Source of the DNA: Phlebopus portentosus
Taxonomy: Eukaryota > Basidiomycota > Agaricomycetes > Boletales > Boletinellaceae
Assembly: GCA_037892935.1 (NCBI GenBank)
Contig: JAYXKI010000005.1
Coordinates: 1,550,001 to 1,614,000, forward strand
DNA: 64,000 bases
Reading direction: 5' to 3'
Position numbers and translations under genes: made by a program. Below the pieces are notes generated by a model. The model had not been told where the DNA came from. It did not search any database and saw only the letters and a program-made list of their open reading frames with translations. This document shows, one piece after another, positions 34,184 through 46,406 of this stretch. Position 1 is the stretch's first letter, and each line of letters begins with the position of its first letter.

Positions 34184-35835
34184 TCATTCCTGAGCGATCT
34201 CAAAACCCTTCTGTATAGGAAAAGCAATTCGTAGGCCTGCGAAAATGCAATCAACCACAGCGGCACCATTCGCCATCCCGAAGACCAATGTACTGGCGTA
34301 GAAAAAGTTGGCATTCCCAGTCCCCTGGGTTAACCAAAGCGAGTGGAACAGCGGGAGAAGAAGCGAAGCATGGAGGTGCAGTAGAGCTGTTACTATTGGG
34401 TGACGGAAGTCTATTGCGATACAATAGTGAGATAATCAAGCTCAAGACAAGCTAGAGCTTACGTGGATATAATTCCGGAAATAATGCTGTGCAACTTAGG
34501 AACAGACCAATATCAGCCATAGTCGGATAGGGCTTGAAAATTGCTAAGATTCCTTGAAGGATGAATATTGCGTAGAGAGGATCATGTCTGTAGGCTTGGA
34601 GTCAGTCTGGTCCTGGTCCTCCGAAAAATAAAGCATAAAAAACGCAACTGGAATTTGATGCAAATGGGAGCGACGTAGATGAGCAGATGGACCTATTAGA
34701 AGAAGGTATCATAGTCAAACGCCTCGCTCTTGCTAACACTTCTGCGAGACTTACCGAAAACACCATCAAGAAAAAAGGTCGGAAATGATCGAAGATTTCC
34801 GTAAAGAAATACCACCATAAGCCAGGGTTTGGAGTTAAATCAGGTAATAAGACTCTAATGGGCTGTTGCTTTAGCATACATCATAGAGTAAAGATTAGAT
34901 AGATTAACACCGCCCTACCCAGTTCCCCACGTTCTTAATATCCAGTTAGTTCCATCCGAGCCTATGCACGACGCAAGAGCAAGAACCGTCACATAAAAAA
35001 TATACTCTGCGGCATATTTTATCGCTCGGCACCTGTCGATGATGATGTGATGGGGTGACGCTAGGGAAGGAGAGGGAGAGACGAGAAGAAGTAGTATGAG
35101 AGGGGGAGCGAGAAGTAAGCTGCTCAGTGACAAGTGCGTCAGGAAGGCAAGGGTAAATAAGCACGGAGCCTTTCTCTCTACGCATGCTTTAGCGATAGAT
35201 ATTCGTTGACAATTTTACGGACACTCACTCTTGCAGGCGAAAAATACGGAGACCAGAAAAAGAGTATTCTCCAGTATGGAAGTGGACAATGATAAAGATG
35301 ATAGAAGTAAATATGGATTTAGCAAGAACCTAAAATATGCGTAAGCGAATGGGATATTATGATAACCAAAATAACTTACGCGCCAACGATCATTATTTCT
35401 CTCGCTCCTCGCCAACTATTTGACCTTGCTCTCCAAATCTTCACAAGAAGGTACGCGCATAACGCGTCACACGCCGCCCAAAATATACGAGCAGCAGACG
35501 TGGTTGACGGCAGAACCGTGGTGAAAAGCGAAAGCAAGAGTGGTGACTGTGCGAAGGCTCGATGAGCGCGCCATTAACATGCTATGCATTGAGACGACTT
35601 ACGTGATAAAACTGTCCTCCGGAATATGGGTCAACGCCGTGCTCATACAGGAACACGCCTTCTTGCACTTGAGATTTCATTAGATCGACGACAAATGGAG
35701 GACACTGAGCATCGCACACCGAGGATAAGATGTCAGAGGTGAGGTGAGAAGGTGGTCGTGCTTGAGGAACTCATGCGAAGAGGAGAATGAGAGCAAGAAT
35801 CGACAGGCAACAGCAAGTGGTATTGCATTCGACAT
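34184..35835 (-). CDS. GAB1: GPI transamidase subunit PIG-U (Cdc91/Gab1)
   Basis: A multi-pass ER membrane subunit of the GPI transamidase, which attaches GPI anchors to proteins. The N-terminal exon reads MSNAIPLAVACRFLLSFSSS, then LLTSPLTSYPR. The next join gives LQEGVFLYEHGVDPYSGGQF, the family signature. Later exons encode hydrophobic segments such as SPLLLSLFTTVLPSTTSAAR and a central TPNPGLWWYFFTEIFDHFRP, FFLMVF, the most conserved block of PIG-U. The C-terminus is NANFFYASTLVFGMANGAAV, then FPIQKGFEIAQE. Many short introns. The frame looks continuous after splicing; I did not verify every internal exon. Confidence 0.9.
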
Positions 35836-36367
35836 GACAGAACAGAGGTAGGTCAGATCGAGTCTTATGTGTTGGGTTGGGAATTTACTTACTTCATGCT
35901 TATGTAATCCCCTTCAGTACCGACACGTCATCTTCACAAATCTCAATAAACATTACTTGACTTGTCTTCTTCAAAAGCGTGATACGTTATTAGACCATAT
36001 TCTACAAGCCTTCTTCAGAAATTCAGGTAATATTAGCTCGTTGTCATAGACTCGAGTTGGATTTTAACAGGTCGGCATGGATAGATGTGCGGTATGCGAT
36101 GACCAGTCTACTTCAAGAGCCTGTCTGGTGTCTAGAAGTGATCACGGCGCTGTCGGTAGTGTACTTGTTCATTTTCCAACACAATCCGTCTATGAGTTAG
36201 AGTAAATATGTAAACTAAGACGAGGCTAATCGTGGGAATATAGTAGTGAGTTTGACCAGTTCGTTCACAGACAGTAATCTGTACGCCGTCATAATTAATC
36301 TTTGGACCCCTACATTTCTTGCTCTGATTACATCGTCCATACTGGAAGACGGTGTCGCTCAACTGGC
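35836..36367. other. Divergent intergenic region, PIG-U / F-box-like gene
   Basis: About 530 AT-rich bases between two divergent start codons. Presumably both promoters. No gene recognised. Confidence 0.4.
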
Positions 36368-38418
36368 ATGCAGCCTGCGTTCTACAAAGTCCCTCCAGAG
36401 ATCTGGGTAAATACAGCACAAGTAGTTCGCATGATAAATGCGCCTCTAAGTTCTCATTTTTCAGGAAAATGTCACTGCGCGTGTTGGCAGACGCGATCTA
36501 GCGGCACTTGCTCTCGCCTCGAAAGAAACTTATTTGGTGGCTAATCGTCTGCTTTATTCAACTCTCGAGCTCTCGTTCTGCAAATGTTCAGAATCGTATT
36601 ATGATTTCCTGGCTCGGACATTCACAGATCACCCTGAGCTTGCAGCTTTGGTGACTCATCTTTTCATCGACATGAAAGTGCCTTGCAGGGTGAAGTCCAC
36701 TACATCTTTCGACGATCTTCACCCAATACGATCACGTTTTCGACCGTATACGTTACTTCTGGGGATGGCAAACCATGAGAGATATAGTAGTCCGAAAGGT
36801 CAGGCTGACTGGAACGGGGAAGCGCTTCGAACCTTGTCCAACGCTATCGTATATGACATTTTGCCTCATTTGTGCAAAGTGGAGAAATTTACTGTGAGTG
36901 AACTCATGTTCCCGTGCTTTACAGTACTCTATTTATGTAACTTGACGATATTTAGGTGATCCTAGGTCTTTTCCAGCAGAGCCCTGAGATTCTAGACTCG
37001 TTGTTCAAGGCTCTCCCCACGGGAGTTTTGCCCTCCCTAGTGTTCCTGAAAGTCTACGATGCAACTCTGGAGTCGCCCCTATTGAGATCGACATCCGCAC
37101 TCCGTGTCCTCGACCTTGGTTATGTTAACGTCGACGGTCCCGAATTATGTACCATCGTCGGTCAGAATGCAGAAACTCTGGAAGAAATTCAACTACGCTG
37201 GATCATAGAGCCGACGCAGACGCCTTTGTTCGCTGATTATTCAGGACCAGCTATCAAGAATTTAAAACTATTTGCGTCTCAGGGGCCTCTCCATCATTCC
37301 TCTAGTGGTCTTCAAAGACTACTCGGAGAGGCGTTAATGCTTGAAGAACTCCATTTGGAATCGCAATCAATGGTATCCGCAGCAGTGTGGGGTCATGTAT
37401 TCTCGGACTTGACATCGAAGGACAATTGGATAGCCCAGCAGATGCGTGTTCTTAAGCTCGGAGCCTCTGCAGGCTGTTCAGAGTTCTGGGATGCTGTGGT
37501 GAAGTTTCTCTATCGTTGTGGCGATGGCTTGAATTTGTTGTATATCAACGGATCGTCAAAGGGCTCTATCGGTCCCTTCCCTTCAGGCCTTCTCAGCTAT
37601 TTTGCCAATCACTCCCAACCCGGACTGTCTAGTCTAGTGTTGATTTGGCGCGACGACAACGGGTTCTCGCCCGAATCAGCCATCACGTTGGCGTCATTCG
37701 CCCCTAATCTGGAGTTATTCCACGTATCCCTTCCCTTCCCTCCTGATCTCATCAACAGTTTACTCGGAATGATGTCACCGTTCCCAAAACTGCGCAGAGC
37801 ACACTTCACGTTTCTCAAGTTGGGGTGGCCCGATGCCGATCAACATTATCCTAAAGTCTACGACGAAATAGCTGGTCAAATCAATCGTAAAGGGCCCGTC
37901 TTTCGAGAGTTTCTACAGCGCGCTGCCAATCAACACAGCTTGCTCACTGAAGCTAGTTGGAGCATTTACGATAGGAGGGCTTTTTCAAGCGTAGGACCTA
38001 AAGCATATGTAGAGGTGGGCAGGCGATAGTGATTATATTTCGACCGTATTGACGATAAATACTTCAGATTAAGAGAAGTGGTACAGATACGCCTGAGGTA
38101 CCGTGTACCACACAATCTTATGATAGCGGTGATGTGAGTGTTTGAGCCCTGGTATCCAAGTGGTCGGGGCGATCTGACAGATGGACTTCCCATTTACAGG
38201 GCTTCACGATAGAAGATCTTGGTGAAGAATGTCGCAAATATGAAATTTCAGATCCGCCGCAATTCAGATGCACAGTTGGGACAAAGAAAGTCCTTCTCAG
38301 TCAGAGGCCAGGTTGGAGAGAAGACATGGGGAATCCCTTTCTTAACTCTCGACGAGTGTGCCCGTACGCCGAGTTCAACGTCGGAACTGAAGTTCGACCT
38401 CAGCGGCGGGAACTCTGA
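36368..38418 (+). CDS. F-box-like protein with leucine-rich-repeat-like C-terminal region
   Basis: The N-terminus MQPAFYKVPPEIW, joined to ENVTARVGRRDLAALALASK by a 60-nt intron, is a fungal F-box-like motif. Such proteins are usually substrate adaptors of SCF ubiquitin ligases. The body has spaced LxxLxL patterns (ALRVLDLGYVNVDGPELCTI, IKNLKLFASQGPLHHSSSG, LEELHLESQSMVSAAVWG), consistent with degenerate leucine-rich repeats, as is common in basidiomycete F-box proteins. A frame end exists at 38029, but a 53-nt intron (38015-38067, GTGGGC donor, TACTTCAG acceptor) joins IKRSGTDTPEVPCTTQSYDS. A second intron (38134-38199) joins GFTIEDLGEECRKYEI and on to a stop at 38418. Both joins keep phase, so I favour the longer model. 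The substrate is unknown. Confidence 0.7.
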
Positions 38419-38580
38419 GTCTTCCGTTGCACATACGGCATCTCAATGTTTTCGAGTCTTGGATTATGATCGCAAGGAGGATTGGATTACTTGGACAATG
38501 CATATGGACAATGTATGTACTAGTAATGTGCTAATCGGATATAATTTATAGAAAAGTCTAGTGAAAAGAGTAAGCCGAAG

Positions 38581-41500
38581 TCATCTACGTCTGAACGTCC
38601 GATTAAACCAAGTCACGATAGCGCCGAATGCAGAAGACGAATGAGTCCATGATTCTTCGAGCAAGTCATCCAAGCCAATTCGAGAATTCCAGGACGAGTC
38701 CGGATGTTCGGTCGCAATGAAGCGTAAGACGTCTTTTACGGTCACCAGCCCGACAAGTTTCCCGTGTTGTTCCACAAGGACGACCCGTGGTCTATTCAAG
38801 AAGATGAGCCGTGAATCCAGACAATCTAGAGTACAGCAGCACATACCCCATGCGTTTGAACAACTGCATGACAATCTCTAGTGGCAACTGAGGAGACACT
38901 GTGAGCGGCGTCTGAAAACGAACCTGATCAGTGACAACCCCAAGAGATGCCTCGAACAATATCAGCGTACCCTATTTACCCATGGCCATAACTCCAATTT
39001 CTCCGCAGACGCATGCTGATGGATCACGCGAGAGAAAGTTTCGTCATCAGATGCAACAGCCGGACCTATCGCAAGTGCTGCGAGCTCATCTCGATCATGA
39101 TCAGTGGGCATAGAGTAGAATGAACATGGGGTGTCGGCTGTAATCCCGAAGGAACGTTTTGCTTTGTCTGGTAATACAGCAATGTCAGTCGAGAATGAGA
39201 ACAAACAAGAGCACGACGAACCAATGACGTAGCGTAACTCCTTCCGACCAATATAACCAAGCAGAAGAAAGTGATCATCAGCAGAAACGATAGGGAATCC
39301 TTTCACGTCCGTTTGCTGGAGTCGATACTCTAAGAGCCAGTCTCAGCAAAGGACCGGTATTCAGAGCGAACGATACTTACCTACGTCTACTACCCGTAGA
39401 CCTGTGGCGGGTAAAGTATGCAGTTTCCTGCGCATGACGCTAGAAACTAATAAATGATTTCAGTATGTAGCCTGAACAAATGCAACGATAGTCTCACTCG
39501 CTGTGTTGAAAGCGTGGTCGTCCTTTTCCAAGAACGGATAACCATTGAATCGTATCATCTCGTCTGCAATTCCATTGATTCCCAGAAAGTCGCCGACAGC
39601 CTTCGTCGCGAGCAAAACGATCTATGATTGTTTTGAGCTGGTTTGTAACAACTTCAAATCAACGAGCTGGTTCACCATAGTTGGAAGAATGTATGTAAGA
39701 GCACCAGTGAGCTCGAACATAATAACAACGACGGTTACCGTGATACGCATGATTCCACTAAAATTCTCGTCAAACTGTAGTCCCCTTAGAATGATAAGAC
39801 CATGATACCTAAGAGCTGCGGCCGCTCCAAGAAAGGCATAGGTTCCTGGAGTGATGCAAGGAACATCCGGTTGGCAAACCGAAAACATTCCTGATTGAGG
39901 ATACGCGCTAAGAGTTATCATAAGACTGGCATGTTCTACGTAAAGTCGACGATACATACTGATTCAAAGCCTTAACCATAGTACCGATCATCCGTCCGAA
40001 GGTCGCGCCGACGGCCATAGATGGGATGAATATACCGGCCGGTACTTTACAACCATATGAAAGTATCACAAACCCAATACGGATGAAAGTTGCCCAGAAC
40101 AAGGAATTCACGATTCTCCACTGGGCCGAAGTTCTGATGCATAAAGTCAGCTTAGTACGTAAAGCCTCAGAGACATCCGAACAACTTACTGGCAGAGATT
40201 GTCGACATTAATAGTGGAATCGCACTCATGAAAGAGCAATGCGAGACTTTCCGTCATATCGATACGCAAGAACCGATTGAAATAGCCAACCATCGCCGTG
40301 AGTATTGCGAGTGTTGTTACTTCTGCTATTCCATGATTCGCAAGATGCTTCTTGCGAAAGGCTGAAACTTGCAGGTGGAACTTGATTACCAGAGCTCCGT
40401 ACAGCCCCTATTGCAAGAGTCATTTAGACATCTGGTGAAGCAATTCGTTGTGCATATTTTAAACATACCCCGAATACCCCGATGATAATGAAGAATATAA
40501 TCTCAAAGAAATGCCAGTCCCTATCATAAGTTACCTGGAAAAGTACAAGCTTTCCAGTTCGGAAAGGATTCATTGCCTAATTCCATATGAATCTCAACCA
40601 TGCCAGACGAATAAAGTTAAAGACTTACAGACAACGTTACTGTCGCAACAAGCGCACAGAAAAAACTTCGCCACATCGTTTTGATGCTGAACGTATGACT
40701 CATTTCCTGTTGGACAAATGTAAATAATGAGACTTGGTAATTCCTTTATTGCACTCTACGTACCTCAATGGAAAACATCACACCGCCTATGGGCGAACCG
40801 AAAGCTACTGCGACCCCGGCAGCGCTAGCTGCAGTTATCATCTCCCTCATTTTTCCTGAGATGGAATCCATGAGGCTTACTGCCTCCGATGTATGGAGAA
40901 AAGCATACCTTGACTTTGTGCAAATCCTTTAAACAATCGCGCTACAACGTAACCTATACAACAAGCGACGTGTACGGAGGGACCTTCTTTTCCCACTGAC
41001 AGTCCCGACGCAATTACCAGAGGCTAATCTACGTCAGTCTCCAGGAAAACCAAGGCATTGGGATCGCGCACCAATGTTAGACTCTTGAGAGCCAGGGTCA
41101 TCGCCCCGAGATAGCCTTTCATTATGAAACCTGCGAGGATACACTTGATTTCTGATATGCCTGAACCTGCGGCATATTTCGAGAATGTTTTCACGAGGTG
41201 AGCTGCCATAAAGGAGAAGATTCCCTGCGGAAAGTTAACACAAAAGTAATATTAACATTGCAAAATAACCCTTACAGCAAATGCAATGTAGATTGACCAC
41301 CGAGCGAGGCCGACCGTGCTCCAAGGATGCCACGAGTCACACGTTTCTTCGCCTCCTTCTATCTCCCAGCAGCAGAATTGCTGGTTTAGCCACCAGCCAT
41401 CCGAACAATAACCCATTTTCAGGTCCGACAACCATTCGGTAATAATCGAGATAAGTGCAGCATCAACACCGATGCAAACACCTTGATGAGCTGAAATCAG

Positions 41501-41917
41501 CTCCAGTACGTGGATGAAAATAGGATCGCTACATACCAGCTAAGCTCACGACGAGCCACGACTGAGAGGCCGTCAACGCCCTCAACACTTGTGCCCATAC
41601 CCAGGACGCCGTAATTTCGCCATTTGGACCTCGATGAGTGGAGTCTACACGACGAGCCATTCGTAGTCTTCGATTTCGTTCAAGGATGGAGTCTTCAATC
41701 CAATCTTTAAGAAAAGTGTAAGACTAGGTACATTATAAATTATGTGCGAGGCCTTGCCTATCGTCGTAAAGTCTTCATAGCGGCTACGTGGTGCGAATCG
41801 TCAAGAACCAGCAGAATGTTAGCAAAAATAAGGTACGAGCCTGATTTGCTCTAAATCATCGGCATCCAGCACACCATGCTGTCTAGAGTCGTCCGGGGAC
41901 GCTCTCTCCGATTCCAT
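38581..41917 (-). CDS. CLC-type voltage-gated chloride channel/antiporter
   Basis: A multi-pass CLC protein, probably Gef1-like in endomembranes. The N-terminal exons read [20 protein letters not shown], then [20 protein letters not shown]. Selectivity-filter blocks are present: [20 protein letters not shown] (GSGIPE-type, here with Ser) and [20 protein letters not shown] (GxFxP). The C-terminus holds paired CBS domains, visible as [20 protein letters not shown] and [31 protein letters not shown]. The gene has many introns; one (41705-41757) is GC-AG and restores TTIDWIED. The intron before it seems to need either a second GC donor or an unresolved junction, so the first exon (start at 41917) is less certain. 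Convergent with the F-box-like gene. Confidence 0.9.
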
Positions 41918-42599
41918 GAATTCACATCACCCGCCTCTGACGCGCTGGAACGCGTCTCATGCAATGCTCCCACCAGGAAGCGTTGGTAGGTCTCACGTGA
42001 CACGAACATCATCTCGCAGCAGCGGCTTCGGCCTCTATCTGTCTGCTGGGCTGGAAATAAGAATCCACAGGTCAAAAAAAAAAAAAGGGCAGATACGGAC
42101 TCAAGTCCGCGCGCTGAGATTGCATTCTTCCTGAATCTACTAAGTACATCCGGCTCAAAACGTGTGATAGATAGCCCAGTAAGTAGTGAAAGTCCGTTTG
42201 CTCGATTTGTACCTTAGTTTCCCGCAATGCTCCTCCAGAACGAACGCTCCTTGGCCGAGGATGCCCTTGCTTGGCCGGTCAACTGCTGCGCATCAAGTCA
42301 TAGATCAAACTGAACGTCCACACGGGGCAAAACCCTATTTCCGAACCTGAAATTTTTGATCCGGAACTGGAATCTAGCCAATCAATCAGAGGCAAGCTTT
42401 CCAATTCTCTTTATAAGCGACCCAGAAACGTAATTCTATTCTGGTCAATCTCGTGCTTCTGGCATCGCTCGCTTCTCAACCTCTTTTAGCAACTTGGCGC
42501 GTGATTTCGCTGCTTTCAAGTAAGTACTAAAGACGCGTTGAAATCTAACCGGATACGATTCGAGCTTATCCTTATCCTTGACTCACATTCTTCAAGAAG
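41918..42599. other. Divergent intergenic region, CLC / short-chain dehydrogenase
   Basis: About 680 bases with both promoters expected. It includes an A-run (about 42066-42078). No gene recognised. Confidence 0.45.
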
Positions 42600-44051
42600 A
42601 TGGCCGCTAATATTCCTGACACCCAGCTGTTCGAGTATGCTGGCAGAGTAAGAGGACAAACTGTTCTCATCACAGGTGAGAAATTTTCGCTGTCATATTC
42701 ATATACAAGCGTCGAGACGATGTAAACGCGTCTTTTTCAAGGTGCAGCGAAGGGACTTGGAAGAGAGGCGGCTGTCGCTTTTGGACGCTATGGGTACGTA
42801 ACTTTCTGAGTGTGAAACACAGCGCATTCTGATCCCTTCTGTTCTACTAGCGCCAACATTGTGATTGGTGATATTGACGTGGAATCAGCCGAAGAAACAG
42901 TTTCGGAGGTCAAAAAAGTCGGAGGGTACGTTCTCTGCATCTTTCCTCTTACAGAAATCGGGATGAAAACCGTTCAGAGACGCTGTCGCGAAACATTGCA
43001 ATGTCCTTGAGTACGACCAACAAGCTGCCCTCTTCCAGTTCGCTCTCTCGAAATACGGTCGCATTGACGTCGTGGTAAGCTTGGCCGTATTTACAGCGTC
43101 ATCCTTCCATTTTATTTCTCTTTTTCAGATCCCAAATGCTGGAGTCACTGAAATTGCAAGTCTCACAACTGTTCGGTTAAATGAACAAGGTCTTCCGACA
43201 AAACCAAATCTCAAAACAGTTGAGATCAATCTCATAAGCGTACTATACAGTATGTTCTCTACTCCTTCGATTTCCCCGAAGTTGTACGATTCTGAAGGGA
43301 TGCAGCTACACAACTTGCTGCCTATTACCTCGCTAAGAATGAAAACGAGGGTTCCTTAAAGACCCTCGTTTTGATAGGCTCTATGGGTGAGTTTAACAAC
43401 GTTACATTATCTGGACCGGGCTACATAGCGTTCTTATAAATTTAGGTTCAATTGCTGGGATTCCTGGCGCACCCCTTTATTCATCATCAAAACATGCCAT
43501 CATTGGTCTCATGCGTTCCATAAAGGACGAATTTGGCGTAAAGGGACTGCGTGTTGCAACAGTTTGCCCATGGTTTGCCGGTTCGTATTAAATCATGAAA
43601 TACAGAAAACCCGCATTGAACCCGAGGTACCTAGACACCGCGATTGTTCCGACTGCGATGAAGGTGCTCCTGGCCGGTATTCCTTTCGTGCCCACTACGA
43701 GAGTCGCTGCTGCATTCGTACGGGCGGCGACTGACGCCGATACGGAGTCCAACGGGGCTGCATACACACTTCCTGATGAACGTGAAGTATACCGCATTCC
43801 GCACACATCCCTTAACGAAGGTGTTTATAAAATGATCAACGATCGTGTAAAGCGCTTGAAAAGGTTCGCTTGTATTCTCATAGTTGCTAAGCGTTCTATT
43901 AACATAGGTATCCACTAGCTTCGGCCAAAGCATTATCACCTTTGTTGCTCTCGTCAAGCTCTTTGCGAGGTCACCTCTTACCAAACTCCTCATTGGAGCC
44001 GCAGTCGGATACAAAGCATACCAGATTGCCGTTTCGAGAGGTCTTGTCTAA
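42600..44051 (+). CDS. Short-chain dehydrogenase/reductase with C-terminal hydrophobic tail
   Basis: A classical SDR. The NAD(P)-binding motif is TVLITGAAKGLGREAAVAFG, followed by the acidic residue region IVIGDIDVESAEE, which suggests NAD(H) rather than NADP(H). The NAG motif is VVIPNAGVTEIASL. The catalytic Tyr and Lys are in GAPLYSSSKHAIIGLMR, with the Ser in LVLIGSMGSIAGIPG. The substrate-loop Pro is in VATVCPWFADT. It resembles 15-hydroxyprostaglandin dehydrogenase-like fungal SDRs, but the substrate is unknown. The C-terminal region (ITFVALVKLFARSPLTKLLI, GAAVGYKAYQIAVSRG) is mildly hydrophobic and may attach the protein to a membrane. Several short introns; the start follows an AAGAAG leader. 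Confidence 0.87.
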
Positions 44052-44171
44052 TTATCGTTTGACTTTCCGTTTCCTGAATGTATTTTTTCTCTCCTTTTCT
44101 TGACGCGATTGAGGGTATCTTGATTTATATCCTAACTCAGTTTTCTTGAGACCACACAGTCTCTTTTTGAA

Positions 44172-45180
44172 TTAGTCTACGCAGTACACGGCTTCAGCCT
44201 CATGCAGAGTCCTCTCTGAATGATACTTAGCACTTAATCCAAAGCGAGAGAAGGACCTTGCGTACTTTCGGCGGCTATTTTGTACTCGAATAAATAGCCA
44301 ATCAATTGCGGCATTCACTCCAGTCCTTATATATAAAAGCAGTCAGCATCGGGTACCCGACGTTTGTCAGTAATAAGAAACTCACCCCTCAAGAGCGGAA
44401 ACACCCATGACATCAAGGCTCGCAAACCGTTCGTGCCGTCTGTCGGCTTCTTCGCCATATGTACGGCGCGCACTATCCTTCTTGCCTTGATACCAGCCCT
44501 CGTAGCTTTCTCGTATCTCTTCCACTGACAAACTTTCTGGTGCATCTTGTTTATTTGCGAGTAGTAGCAGTGGAACGTGAAGGATTTGAGGTGACGATAA
44601 AACGGAATCTAGACGAAATCAGGAAATTGCTTTGCCCTTTGTGGAGAAAGGCTCACCGAATACTTCCCAGCCTTCGTTTAGACGTTCTCGGTCTGCAGCG
44701 TCTATTATAAACACAACAGCATGGCAATCATCATAGTATTTAGGCCAGATATTCCTGATTCCAGTTTGACCACCCAGGTCAAAGAATTGCAGTATCGTCG
44801 ATGGAAGTGTGATCTTGCCCACTAGATTATCGGATCCTTCTTTATTCTACAGCATTTTGCAGACGTGCTTGGTACTTACTGTTCTGCCCTACAGTCGGAC
44901 CAATTTGGTCTGGAGATAGACCCGGCACACCTGTATAGATGCTCTTCACTTTCTCCAGGAAGGTCTGAACAAGACAGTCTGCTTGAGTAGCTAATCGATT
45001 GAGAGATAAGTTCGCCCATGCTCACGGTTTTGCCTGCGCCATCGAGACCAAGAATGATAATGGAGAACTCCTCCTTTCTGTAGGAAAGGTAGTGAATCAT
45101 TACTTAACTCTTTCAAAAAGGTAACTTGCAGAGACTGACTGTGTCAAGTATTCATGCAAGCCTTTGAGAAGATGGTACAT
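44172..45180 (-). CDS. ARL3: Arf-related GTPase ARFRP1/Arl3
   Basis: A small GTPase of the trans-Golgi network that recruits Arl1 and golgins. Spliced exons give MYHLLKGLHEYLTQ, KEEFSIIILGLDGAGKT (P-loop), FLEKVKSIYTGVPGLSPDQI, GPTVGQN (switch I), STILQFFDLGGQTGIRNIWP (switch II), CHAVVFIIDAADRERLNEGW and, near the C-terminus, SLDVMGVSALEGTGVNAAID, WLFIRVQNSRR. The NKQD motif is expected in the exon near 44545. There is no N-terminal myristoylation Gly; the MYHLL start fits this subfamily, which is acetylated in yeast Arl3. The frame continues about 25 residues past the usual end to a stop at 44172. Only ~190 bp separate it from the divergent VMA16 gene. Confidence 0.9.
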
Positions 45181-45370
45181 GAGAACATTAGAGTCAGTAG
45201 AGAAAGAAAAGAAAGATGAGGTTTGGTAGCCGCGTCGATCAATATATACGCGATTTGCGCCTTGAAAGGGATCATCGTCCAGCAACGTTCGCGTTCGCCA
45301 CAACTCATTTTTCGCTTGTCACATCTGTTTTCCATCTTGCCGACCCATCTCGCCGCCAAAGCAGTCTGTG

Positions 45371-46406
45371 ATGGGCTATAAGACTTACTATGTCCTTGGA
45401 CTACCGACATTCCTTGTCATAATCATTGCACTTTACCTGCTTTTTACTGGTTCGTAATTCAACATGGTTGGCAGCAGCAGGCCCTCATAACGTGTCCGCA
45501 ATGAACAGGTTCAGGAGAGGCATTCAATGTTGGGCGATTCTTGGAGGAGACAAGTCCGTATCTGTGGGCCTCTACGGGTATGGGTTGTGTATCGGTCTTA
45601 GTGTTCTAGGAGCAGGCTGGTTAGTACGATTGCATCTCGCTTGTCGCGCTGACGTGAAGATTCTTTTTGGTACTGGGATGCAGGGGCATCTTCATCACTG
45701 GAACTTCAATTATCGGAGGCGGCGTACGCGCACCGCGAATACGCACGAAGAATCTCATTAGGTGCGTGTACACTTGCCTGGTTGTGCATGTGCCGAATGA
45801 ATGGATTGAAGCTAACATTGAATCTGTATCTAGTATCATTTTCTGCGAAGTAGTTGCAATTTATGGCGTCGTATGTACCGGATAATTCACTCTGAAGAAT
45901 CCTTACTCACCGTACCGTGGCATGCAGATCATGGCTATCGTCTATTCTGCGAAACTTCAAGCTGTCAATGAAGCAGACCTTTACACGCGAGAGAACTATT
46001 ACACAGGTCTGTTCGCTTGTTTTCGTATGCCACAATTAGGTAGAGCTAAATGTATACCTATGTGGTACTACAGGTTTCGCGATCTTCTGGGGTGGGTTAA
46101 CCGTCGGCGCGTGCAACTTGCTGTGCGGCGTTTCGGTCGGGGTTAGTGGTTCAACAGCAGCATTAGGCGACGCAGCGGATCCCAATCTTTTCGTGAAGAT
46201 CCTCATCGTAGAGGTATTCGGCAGTATACTTGGTCTTTTCGGGCTTATTGGTACCCCCCTGCTTTTCTTTGTTATTCATACATAAACTGATCAATTATTG
46301 TGTAGTTGGCCTGTTAATGGTCGGGAATGCTAGTGAAATCGCTGCCGCTGCGGGTGTGGCAAGCCCTTCACCGTTGGCTCAGTTTGCTGCTCACGTCGAA
46401 CTATGA
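45371..46406 (+). CDS. VMA16: V-type ATPase 21-kDa proteolipid subunit c'' (apparent single-base frameshift)
   Basis: A subunit of the Vo rotor ring of the vacuolar H+-ATPase. Exons encode [78 protein letters not shown] (with the proton-carrying Glu), [40 protein letters not shown] and [20 protein letters not shown]. Between SPYLWASTG and [13 protein letters not shown] the frame shifts by one base at about 45590, where GGTTGTG would need an extra T. A 45-nt intron (45559-45603) could bypass the break but would remove conserved membrane-helix sequence, so I think it less likely. The C-terminus is longer than usual after [15 protein letters not shown]. Confidence 0.85.

Noticed and set aside
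45559..45603. A 45-nt GT-AG intron that would repair the VMA16 frame
   Set aside because: It would delete conserved membrane-helix residues (YLWAS.. to ..GLCIGLS) that are clearly still encoded; a one-base indel explains the data better.
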